Shown: positions 12,601 through 24,600 of the stretch, in pieces | How the letters are laid out: each line of letters starts with the position of its first letter | Position numbering within the stretch: position 1 is the first letter of the stretch | Source of the DNA: Trogon surrucura | Lineage: Eukaryota > Chordata > Aves > Trogoniformes > Trogonidae | Direction: 5' to 3' | DNA length: 64,000 bases | Assembly (NCBI GenBank): GCA_020746105.1 | Contig: CM036642.1 | Coordinates: 5,425,501-5,489,500 of the forward strand | Made by a program: the position numbers and the translations under genes | Notes under the pieces: generated by a model | What the model was told of the DNA's origin: nothing | Seen by the model: the letters and a program-made list of their open reading frames with translations, nothing else | Database searches by the model: none

Positions 12601-15600
12601 CTGGGAGGTCAGCTCTCCAGGCTGTGGGGTCTGGGGGATGCTTTTGCAGTGTGGAAGATGAACTCCCTGCCAGCACTAAGCACTTTGGACACAGGTTTGG
12701 GTGTTTTTCCTGAAGGTCACCTTACAGATCCAAGGAACTCCCTGATAACTGGAGGACAAAAATCTCCTAAGAGAGTAATGTCACACACCCGGAAGTAAAC
12801 CAACAATGTGCTGTGGCCACAAAGCAAATCGATGGCTGTGGCCAAAATCAGAAGAGGACTCAGTCCTGGTTCTCAGGCAGGTCACGACTGGCAGTATATT
12901 CACAGTCTGACCTACCCAGGGATTTCCAACTGCTCGCTCCAGAACACGTCAGTTCAGGCGCTGCTAAGGAAGCCAGTCCCCTCGGTAACACCCTCTAAGC
13001 AACTTCAGTCAGCTTATTTGTGTCACAGCAAATGCCTGCTATACTGATGGCAAATATTTGAACAGAGAACAGTCAGCTGCTCCGTCTCCCACCTGCCAGC
13101 TACCAGGCACCTCTGTCCCCACACCAGGCGCACACAAACATGCACTGCACAGCTCATCTGGGGAGGGGAAGAACTTCTTGAAGCTGTCAGCCCAGCAGGA
13201 GAAAGCATAGGGGCTCATCCTCCCTGCCGAGGTTTCTGGTCCCCAGAAGTATAGCCCATTCATAAATTCTTAGGGAACACAGAAACAGCAGGTGAGCTCA
13301 GCCCACGCCGTGCAAGAATGTACTGCAGAGCAGGGCCAAAATAACACAGAATTAAAACAGCAGTAATTTATGCAAATGCGCAGCAGAGCAAACAGCAGAA
13401 GGATTCCCTGCAAGTGCTGTCACCTTCCATCACGTCAGCCTGGTCAGCGCTCTCCACGGCAGTTCCCCCTCCCAGCCTCCCTCCTGCCCCGGTATAACTA
13501 ATGCCTTCAATTCCCAAGAACCAAGGAGCTCAGCAAGCGTTTCCTGGCTCAAAACAGGCTCTGTCACTATTGCCTGTGAAAGGAGAGAAGTGAGACAAAC
13601 AGAGGATGAGACCTCAGGATCCCCATCAGTCCCAGCATCGCAAGCCGTTTTGTTTTCTGCCCCACCTGAACGCCAGGCTGCGTCCCAGAGGACATGTCAC
13701 ACACTCACGATAAAAGGCCAGTCTTGTGGACACAGGGAAGCACGGTGACAGATAACAGGCAGTCTCCTCCCTCTACACAGCACAGTTCCAGAGGGACCTC
13801 AGCAGGAGGATCTCCACAGCCTCCAGCACACATCAACTTAGATGGCACGCCTGCTTCCAGCTCCTCACCGCTGGCACCCTCGGTGCAGCAGCAGGGCCAG
13901 CAGAGCACGATGCCAACGCTGGAAATGCCTGTTAAGCAAAGGGTGAACAGAGCAGCCCCCCCACTGCCCGCAGAGAAGCCAGGTCTAGCACAAAGCAGCC
14001 CCCAAGCCCGCAGCCTCTGCAAACTACCACAGCTCCTGCCAAAACTCACTAACCAAAAACCTCCAACACCACGCTCATGTAGCTGCCAGCATTAGTTGTT
14101 AAAAACAGAATACCCAGCCAATATAGTCAAAGCAAGGCAAGCTCATTACATGGAAGTAAGCACATCCCTACAACCTAGAATCTTTTCAGACTAGCCGCTG
14201 CCTACAGACACAAAAGAGCAGCTGCAGTTCTGCAGGGAGCACCACTTCAAATCCGCCCCTCTCCTCACGACAAGGCTGTAACGAACTCCGAACGTGGCTG
14301 CTCCAGCAAGCCATTTGTATGCACAGTGCCTGCGCCGCAGCGAGAGGGAGAGGGGGAGAACACAGCAGGCATATGCTTTGTTTTCCCTTTGCATCTGATT
14401 ACGACCACTATTAGGCACAAGAGGACAGGTGTACTCTCCAGACAACCTTACAAACCGGATTGCTCCTCTCTGTTGGACAGGTGGCGAGTTTGCCACGCAG
14501 GGTCTCCTCCAGTGCGGTTGATCAACTCGCTTACAATCAGAGCAAGGCTGAGTAACCCCAGCTGGAGCCCGACCCTCTGCCTTGCTGTGCCACCGCAAGC
14601 TTTTCCATCCAACACTGCTGAGCCGAGGGGGCGCGGGAGAAGCCGACTCAGTAACGTGCCGAGAAGACAGCGATAAAGCCTCGAGATGCACAACAATCTT
14701 CAGTCAGAACTGCCCAATTATAGTTACATCACAGGCTAGCACACAAAGCCTTCCTGCCACGAGCACCATCCTGCGATTTGCGCACAAGGCAGCATTTTAC
14801 CCTGCCTATTCACAGTTGGCCCCAGATCACATAATACAGCACTCACCTTGCGTGTGGGGCTGTCCAAGGCAGGAGACAGAGCCTCCACATCCAGCACCTG
14901 CTCAGAAAGCCGACTGTGGAAGACCAAGTCCTGAAGGAAAAGCAGAAGAACACTGTCTGATGAGCACACGTGGGTTTTGCCAGAGATCCCGAGACTAGAC
15001 CAAAATCCTAGCACAGCTTGGAATCCACACTCACAATCCCACTTGTCTCTTTCCCAGGGTGCAGAGGTGCAGGCAAGCATTTAGGTGGGGGCACACAGCA
15101 ACCCACGAATACCCACAGGCCAAGGGCTTGGCCGCTGGCAGCAGAGGGGCCCTTCGCTAATGTTCCCTGAGGAAGCTCTCCCTGGCAGGCCAGGGGCCTG
15201 CGACAGCACACGGGGAGGACGCCGTGGGACAGTAGGGCACTGAGCTCTCCCACCCTACCAGTGCACAGCACCTCCGTGCCACCCATCACAGCGGGCAGCG
15301 GTGACGCGGGGTACGGCCAAAGAGAGCGAGTCTTCACCCAGCCTCTGCTGCTCTCCTTCAACGTACTGCTGCACGGTTCCTGAGGTTTTTCTCCAAAGTC
15401 TGCTCCTGTGAGTTGCCCATGAGCCATTCCCTCCGAGCCAATTCTCCCTCCCGGCAGAGCCTCTGGGGGTCCATGCCCCCGGCTGCAGGAGGGGAGCGGG
15501 TACGCACACGTGCCCACGAGCGAGTGCTGCATACGCTATTGTTCAAGGCAGCAGTACTTGCCAACACACAGGCTTGTACTAACACCCATAAATAATGATA

Positions 15601-18600
15601 TTCTCAGCCATTTGCCGGCCATGCTGCCTCTGCTCCCACTGGCAGATGGCAATGGCAGTTTCCTGCAGAGACTAAGAGATGCTGCCGGGCATCTTCCCTA
15701 TCTCAGGGCTACCCTCCTGCACGTTCTCCCTCTGGGACCTTCAGGAGCCAGGTCTCCCAGCCATACAGACTCCCCTTAGGAAAACCTGCTGAGTCCCTTC
15801 AAGCATAATTTTTTACATTGCTTATTATTTTCCTTTTTGCAATTATCCGAGTACAGTCCCAGCTCTAAGTGACCTACTTTTCCAGGGATATTACCTCACC
15901 CACAGATAGAACCTGCTACGACACTGCCGTCCTGTGCCACGGCTGCAAGGTCACCACTCAGCAGTTAAGGAACTGGACACCTGGACTACAGGAGGTGGGC
16001 ACAGCATCGACTGCCTGCACATTCCCGGAGGAACAGGAAGCCCACACCCAAGGGACAAGGAGCTTTTAGTGACTTACCATAGGCCGAACCAGCTCACTGT
16101 GTGAGCGGCTGGAGACTTCCAAGTCCTCCCCACAGTCGCTGCTCTCGGATGCCTTTGAAAGCTGAGAAAGATATGCATTACAGCCTGCATGTCTTACCCC
16201 TGCAGCTCCACCCAGGCATTCCCAACAAGATGGCAACTCATACTGGGAAGACAACTCTGGCCTCTCTAAAACATAGGGACAAGAGGGTAACTGAACATCA
16301 GGGAAAGACACTAAAAGTGGGACCCACAAGACAAGCACAAAACACCACTTCACAGGAGGGCAGGGGGACGACATGGGACCGGGGAGGGCAAGCAAGTGCT
16401 CTTCAAATGTCCCTCTTAAAAGGCACTTGCTTACTGTCCTGTTCCGTCCACAAGCATCTCTGCAGCTCTCAGAACTCCTTGGCCCATCACACAAATGGGT
16501 AAAGCCACCCAGAGCATTGCCATGTCTAACTGCAGCAAGGACTCCTATGTCCCCAGCCACCCTGAAGCGCTACACTACCATCCACTGCAAACACCCACGC
16601 AGCCCTGTTGACTTCAGCACAACTACCCAGACACAGAAACCAAGCATGTAGCCTGTTTTCCAGGCTCAGTTTTCCAGCCTATCATTTCTTCAAGACATTA
16701 CACATCAATGGAACTAGAAAAATCATCCAACTCAGCAGGAAGGAAGCTAGACCGGATAGAATGTGAGGTCTGATAGGCGCTCTCTCTCATTTCTAAAAGA
16801 CACCAAACAAGAGTGGAGAGCCTGAGGCTGTCTGGCACCTCAATTGCAGGGGCCAGGCCACAGACACATCTGCACCTTGTGCCACTTCGTGGCTCTTCTC
16901 CTGCCAGAGACTGCACAAGCAAACACTTTGGTTCGGCCGACAGCGGTCGGCCGTTTGCCAGTGCTCCTCCCTGGCAGAAGGGTGGCGGGCAGGTGGAAGG
17001 CACGATGTTCGGCAGACTCGAGCTACAGCTCTGGAGCCAGGGCCGAGGTACCGTCCTTCCCCGCCCCGACCTCACGCCTCCGCGCCACGTCCTTTCGCGG
17101 AGCTGCGAGCGATGCAGCTGGCAGCTCACTTGACACTTTCGCCCCATCTCCGCATAAGCTGAGAGAAACAACAGAAGGAGAGAAACAAAGCAGCACGGAC
17201 AGCTGGGCTTGGTGTGAACTTCATTAAAAAACCTGCTTCCTTAGTACAGATGGCAGCACTGAAAGCTGAGACTTTTTTCTCCTCCAAGACTCGAAACACG
17301 CGTCACAGTTCAGAGTTTTGCCTGTCGGTTGCTTTGGACAGCACTTGGCGTATGCGTGAAAGAACGATTGCCTAGCTTGGTACTGAAGATGCCTATGTGG
17401 GAATTGCGAGCACTTGTGCCCCCCCAGGAGCTCCCTGCTGATTAGGAAAGCACTTACACTGACTTAACAGAAAACTGCTGGAAGAGCTTTCCTGAATCAG
17501 GGCCTTCCAAAGCAACAGAACAACCATGGCAGCTTCCACACCAAACCCAACCCATGCAGGCAGATCTCTTACTTCGCCAGCATCCAGCCTGCTGTCTGTT
17601 TTCAGATCAGCTGCTGCTTCTTCCCTCATTTCATTCACTATCTCTTCACCAACAGACACGTCGTCAACGGCAGCAGCCAGGCTTGCCAGCTGATCCACCT
17701 CAGCACCTTCAGCATCTGGAGAGGCGACTGGAGGCTGCCCAGGACCGCTGGGCACATCTGTCCCTGCCCCGCTTCTCTCTTCCAGGGACAGGGGCAGCTC
17801 CTCGGCTGCAGAGACGTCACCTTCCACCTCGGCATCTTGCTTGCCCAGGAGTTCATTCCCAACAAGTTCCCCACCAGAGCCCTCCTTGCTCTGGCCAGAC
17901 AGGCTACTGTCAGCATCTCCAGGCAGGATCTGAACTGGAGTCGGAGGGCACACAGCATCAGAATTCAAGGAAGACTCTTGTCCTTCTTCAGCGTGTCTTG
18001 ATTTAAAAGACTCCTTCTAGGTAGGAAGTCAAACATAGTTACAGCTATGACATTCCTTACCCCCTCTCCAGGAGGATGCAGGGGTCAGAAACAGCATGGG
18101 TTCTCCTACTGCAAGCGGCATAAACCACAAAGCTTTGGGTGACTCCTGGACCAGTTTCATTTCTCTTCATACAGTCCCTTTCAACTGACAAGGAACTTCA
18201 TTAAGATAGAACACACTCATTTCTTGCGTTCAGTCTTTTTTTCCTATTTTTTCTTTTAATCTGTGTTGCTTTTTTGTTCACAGGAACTCGGTGGACAAGA
18301 GTTCACAGTGGCTGCTGCAATGCCCATCAGCCCCAGGAGCACCCTACACGCTCGGCACTAGACCCATTTATGCTTCCACAGTGGAGCTGGACATTTGCAC
18401 GAGACTGTTACTGGATGCTTCTGACAGCAATTATAAGCAAAGAGGAGGAAGAATGAGGCCAGGCACCGATTTCAGCCACTACTGTGAGCTCAGAACAAGA
18501 CTGACTAGTTAGTTCTATACTGAGAAATGGCAGAACGCACTGGCCTTGGGAAAACACAAGTACACCTGAATAAAAGCCCAGTCACCCAAAGGTTCGGCTG

Positions 18601-21600
18601 CTTTTCCCAGCAGCGGGGAGGCCCACAAGACTCACAATAAAAGCTGCAATAGCCAGGAGGAAGTAGGAGAAGGTTGCCTCATCAATATGCAAACAAAACC
18701 GCTAGCACATCCTACTTTCTCGCTGTTTTATTAATGCTGTGGTGCCTTGTCAAACATCGGCTGCATCCCGCGTACGGCGTGTACCATACACAGACCGCAC
18801 GTCTGCACGATGTATTTTTATCAAAGTGGGACTGGAACGCTGTCAGCCTTAAACCCGGAGCTGCAGCAAACCGAAAGAACGTTTCCTAGCACGTCATTTG
18901 TCCGAGAGACCTTCTCAGGGCTGAGAGAGCCATCCATCACACCAGAGAGGAGGACAGAGAAATCTAATCACTGGGTACGTGCCAAAAAACCTGCACTTCC
19001 AAGCCTCACCTGCAATCCACTGAGCACTAAATGAAAGCTTATAGCCCCTTTCCAGTCGGGTGCCTGGTTAGCAGAGGGTCACAAACACGCCACGGAGCCA
19101 CCAGCCACATGAGGCTCTGCAAAGACCTTGACAACACATCTATTCCAGAACCCAGAAAAAAGTGTGCAAGTGGCTCTTCTTCAGTGTTACTCCAGCAGAG
19201 AAGTCCTCATTATGTTTCCTTTTATCTGGGGATGAGAGCACCCGTGCTCCCTTTTGGACCGGCTTGCTTTAGAGTTGTTCTGAGGACTCCTCTCCAGGAC
19301 ATCTGACAGTGCCTGGGAAAAGATATGCCCAACGAGACTAACCAGGATTTTTCTGCTTGAAAACGGTACACAGGTGCTTCCCCTCAGGAGCACACGCACC
19401 ACAGCAGAATACAATGACAGATCAATTAACACCACACACACGGAAATATTTCTCTCCAGGCACATTTACCTCTGTTATTATAATATCCCAGAATAACTTC
19501 TTTAGCTAGTAGAATCCTACTATAAGGACAGATGCAGACAAAATTTATGTTAACCTTACACCTTAACACTGGAAATGCAACTCTCCAGAAGAGGGACCTA
19601 TGCTGGGCACAGGTGGAGGAGGAGAGAGGTTCTCCTTGGGGAAAAACAGTCTACGGATTTTCTCTGGATTCCAGAGATAGGACAAGTTCAAGTTTCCACC
19701 CCTCTCCACACATGTAATACTTGAACCAGCAAAGGAAACACAAGCCAAGCAACTACCAGATTCACACCACAACACTAGAAGCCGCCTACTGCACGCAAAG
19801 CTTTGGTGACACCATGCAAGCAGGACCGTGATGTCAGAGCGGCACGCATCACCTCTCTCAGGCTGCCAGCTTCCTCTGCAGGACTCTCTTGGTGCTGGAG
19901 ATCAGCTTCAGCAACATCAGCTACCCAGCCGCCGCAGTGGTCCTCCTCTGCTCTGCTGTTCTCCTGATAGGCGGGGGTAACACATCCACTAGCACAAGTC
20001 CTCGCGCCACCCTCCCGAGCTGGCAGGGTCACTGCGCTGTGACAGGTCACTGCCGTGCGTGTCCCTGGAGAGGAAAGCTCTCCAGCAGAACAGCCTTCCA
20101 ACCTCCGCTCAGGAGATCGTGGGCCCAGATCCCCAAGCGTCAAACTGCGTATACTCCACACGCTCTGCTGCTGCCGGCTCAACGAACCGCCTCTTCTACC
20201 AGACTCTTCCCAGCTCAGCACTCCCCATGGCCGTGGCTCGCTGCAGCCGTTCTCAGCCACGCTCCTCCAGCACAGGAGACAGCCAGGCTACGAACACAGC
20301 AGCCGTTCCTCCCCTCTCGGGTGCTCCACAGACACCCATTTCCTGGGAAGCAGCAGCCCTGCTCCCTGCACGTAGTCGCGGCAGTAACACACAAGACACG
20401 TCACGCAATGTTTGTTTACAGAGAGCTCCCTTTCACACATCTCCATCTGGTGAAGAAGCCTTGCGTGGTAATTTCCCACCACATGAAGGACCCCCTCGAC
20501 TCCGGGTGTTTACCCAGAGACTGGCCGGTACAGAAGGCAGAGCACTAAACCTCCCGAGCTGCACGCACAGCACCAGGGGATTGCTTCTGCTGCCGTGGGG
20601 CTCCTCCCTCAGGCACCCGGAGATGCTCTCAGGCTTCGTCCTCCTCTTACCCCTTCCAGCAGGATCCCAAGGCCCTTCTGTATCTTAGGGTAGAGTCTCA
20701 TGTATCTGCAGCAACTGTTCCATCGCAGCAGTTCTGAAGGCAAGAACGCTGGCTCCAGCACAGAGCTGACCCCACGGGCAGCCAAGCAAATCACGCTGCT
20801 CAGAAGCGGCTCTTTCCAAGAGGGCATCCTAACTGCTACACAAACTTCACACCACGAGTTTCCAGTCCTTTTCAGCACCTTTTCCCCAGCTGACTTACTC
20901 CTCGCTCCAGAACAGCCCCCTGAGGGGGACAGCATTTCCTTCCATCTCCCCTCTCTTTCCCAAACACTTGGGTCATCTCGGATGCAGCCTCCGCTGTCAC
21001 CCAACATCCTTGTGGCAGCAAGTCACTAAAACCACGTGCTGATTTTCCTGGCGTATAGGTATCTAACCCTGATCTGCAGGCTACCTGAAAAGCCAGTTCT
21101 CATCGATTCACCCCGCTTAGATTTCCCCCCTGCAGGGCTCGCCATATGAATTCTTTTCTCCTCTCCGTTTTCTTTTGTGAGGAGGCTGGAGAACGGCTCA
21201 GGCTGCAGGCAGAAGCTTGCTCATAGGAATGCTTTTCTACTGCCATCTCATGGAACTACAAAAGATTCCCGTTTTCCGCTGGAGCACTAATATCTTATCA
21301 GATAACGTATCACCCATCCGGGTTAACGGAGCCTGGCTGTTGGGCAGCAATTGCCATTTCATAATAGATTCCTGAAGCCCTGCCGAGGCACTGAAATGCC
21401 AAGACAGCCCTTTGTTCCCAGACACATTAACATTTCAGTGACGAATTGGGCCCCGACAGGCTGCTTGTTGTTTGGAGATGAGACAGTGGGGCCTTTCTCT
21501 TTCACATTCACTTTAGCATAAGCCTTTGCAGCTTCAGCCCAGCACTGTGAATGGATTCTCCAGCAAAGTACTCTACAGCTTAATTTTCGTATGCTGTGAA

Positions 21601-24600
21601 AATGATAAGGGAAATACTGTAAAAGACTTTAAAAGAAATTAATTTGCCTTTCAGATGGCGGAACAGAATTTTCAAAGCAGTGAGGAAGGATTAACGTCAG
21701 CGCAAACAGTTGAGCCAAATCACCAGAGCTGCTTGCACCACACTTCCCATTGTGCCCTTGTCATCTTAAGCCTCATCACTGCTAAGAAAGCTCAGGAAGA
21801 GATCGCACCCCAGCGCTGAAAGCAGAACGTCTGCACAAGGCCATGCACGCACCAGACTCGTTGCTGACGCCGTGTCTGGGCCATGGAAGCTATCGCCAGT
21901 GCAGGAAGACAGAAAACAGGTTTCATTTGGGTTGCCACAGGAAAGCGGCCACGTGCCGTCCACACGAAAGGCTCTGAGATTCCTGTGGCGCCGAGCGACA
22001 GAGCAATCCTCCAGGGTGTTACTGCTCACAAACGACGCACAACTCGTCCCTCGGGCACCTGTCCCATGCTCTCACTCCCCAGCCCAGGCACTGGCTGGGC
22101 AGTGCTACAGCTCCTCGCCCGCCCAGGACAGTTCTCCCGCCTGTCCCGCATTGCCCACATCCCTACCTCGGAGTCGAAACTGCCTCCCAGCGCGCTGACA
22201 TCCATGTGCAGGTTTTTGAACAGTCTTGCTGTCCCACGGAGACTCTAAAGGAATTAAAAAGGCAGATGGTCACCACCGAGTTATGGTTACCAACACGCTT
22301 CAAAAGCCACGGCACACCACCTACCTCACTCTCGCTTTCTCCCTCTTCGTTTCTCCCTTGATCTAGAACTGCCACGTCCAAGGAACTCTTCTCTTTGCAG
22401 ACCAAGCCCAGTAACTTCGTGGTCTGGCTGCTGGGCTGAGAGGTCTCTGCAGCCTGGGGCGTCCAAAACAAAGGGAAGTGAGAGGACAGCTGAAGAGGAA
22501 GGGGAGACACAAACCCGCAGGACAGTGACCAGCAGGAAGGAAGCTGCCGAGAAGGTGCTCAGGGTTACACCGCTGCCCTTGCTGTGCTAGGGCCACGTCC
22601 AGCTGAGGGAGGACATGCTCTTCTTGAGGTCACGCTTCCCACACACCTGCGAAACCTGCCCGTGCCTCAAAATGCCAATTCAGACAAGACTATACTAAAC
22701 CAAAATTCTCTGAAATCAGTGACAAGACTTACCAGAGTAAGAAGAAAGCCTTCAGCGAAGGTGTTGATTTGTGTAACGTTTTGCACATATATTGTTTTGT
22801 TTTCCTTTAAAAGATCGATTTGTCGCCACTTAATTTTTGTTTTGTTGACCCAAAGGCCACAGTCTACAAATAGTCATTTGACAGGCTTGTAAACATTACA
22901 GTCATCCAGAAAAGAGCTCTTTTTTATTCTTAGCAAACAGTTGAGCGAAAACATCAGTAGACTACATTACCTGTATTGCACCTCACGCTTTGTTTGGACA
23001 CAAATTTGCGAAGCGTGCGTTCCAGGGCACGCTCCCAGAGAAGCCCGAGCCTTACCTGCCTCCCTCCTTCGGGCACAGGGCTGGAGTCCATCAAGGGCTT
23101 GACATCCGAGTTGAGCGAGCCGCGAAGGATGCTGGTCGGAGACATGGGGACGCCACGCAGCGGAGCCAGGACGGGTGCAAGCAGGGGGCCTGGGGACTGG
23201 AGAGGGCAGAAGGGACTCGCTGGCAGGAGAGCACAGGCACACAGCTTACACCCCCGCTTTCAGAAAGGAAGAAAGCGCCCTCCTGCCCAGACTCCAACCA
23301 CCAGTACTAACCCACCCCCACTGAAAAAACTGCTCATGAGAGCCCACAGTCAGCAACCGCCAGCACGTGAGACGTGTAGGGATAAGCAGGTTGATTCACT
23401 CGCCCGTTGCATCTTCCAAAGACCCATCTGAATATGGTGATTTACTTGACAGCAAGGCAACTCAAAACAAATGGGCATCACTCCAAAACCGAAGCGAGAG
23501 GAGCAGCAGCGGCGCCAGCTGACAGAGCCGCACGTACCACGGCCCCCTCTAGGAGAGGCTCTCGCCCCCCAGCCCCGGGCAAACGGGGCAGCTTCGCACT
23601 GTTCACCGGGCTACTCCACGCAGCCTGAAAGGAGTGAAATGGAAGCCACTGACAGCCAGAAGCCTCCTCCTCTCCACAAGCTGCAATTACCACCTCTTTT
23701 TAGACCAAAATCGTGGCTGCTTCCCCATGTCATACCAGTGCAAGCGTTAGAGGCAGCAGAAGGCAGCTCTGCTGCAGCACATCCATCAGCAGTTCCTGAA
23801 CACACCTCTCAAAGCACAGCAAAAGCCCTGGGAGTCAGCCAATAACACCACTTCTGAGCCATGCACAGTTGGCCTCTCAAGTTAGAAATGCGACCATTCT
23901 GCCCGATTTTGTGGAGTTCCCCACCCAAACAGCCTCAGCCCGTGATGCACTGCACAGGTCAAGCTAGAAGCGAACTACACTAGGCTCTTCTCTGTCACAC
24001 ACCGGTACAGTCGAGCGCTGGTGCTTCAGCAGAGCATGTCTGTACTCAGCAACCACAGCTCCTGCACTCTCTGTCTGTACAGCATTACAGATTGAAAAAG
24101 AGTTAATTCACTGACACACTGAGGGATGGGGAGAGGGAGATGAATAGGCACCAATCCTTCTTCCACCAAGTCGCTGCCACAGCAATGGTAACAGAATAAA
24201 TCACACGTTCTGGCCTTAGCTAATTATTTTCTACAGATGGCCATTAACTACACGTATGGAGCAGAGGATGTTAGCTGTCCTTCAGCAAAGATAAACTCAC
24301 TTCCACCAGGCTAATTAAAACTTCCAGGATAATCTGCAGTTTATCCGATATTTATAGTCACAGTTCTTAGCAGCTAACTGAGCACCACCACATGCTGGTA
24401 ATTAGAAGCCTGAGCTAGTGATTTGGTGGAGCCACAGCTGGGTACCAGCAACCGGAGAACAAAGCAATTAACATCACGCACAGCGACCTTTCCCTTCAGT
24501 TTGGTTTTTTTTTTTTTCTCCTTCAGAACAGGAGATTTATTACATTCTTGTTAAATTCAGGCAACGACTAATGGACTTCTCTTTGCACCTACTCCCTGAA

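Noticed and set aside
23190..23196. Alternative acceptor 7 bases inside CEP164 exon 23056-23196
   Set aside because: The inner AG would need the previous exon to end one base into a codon, but the previous exon ends in phase 0.
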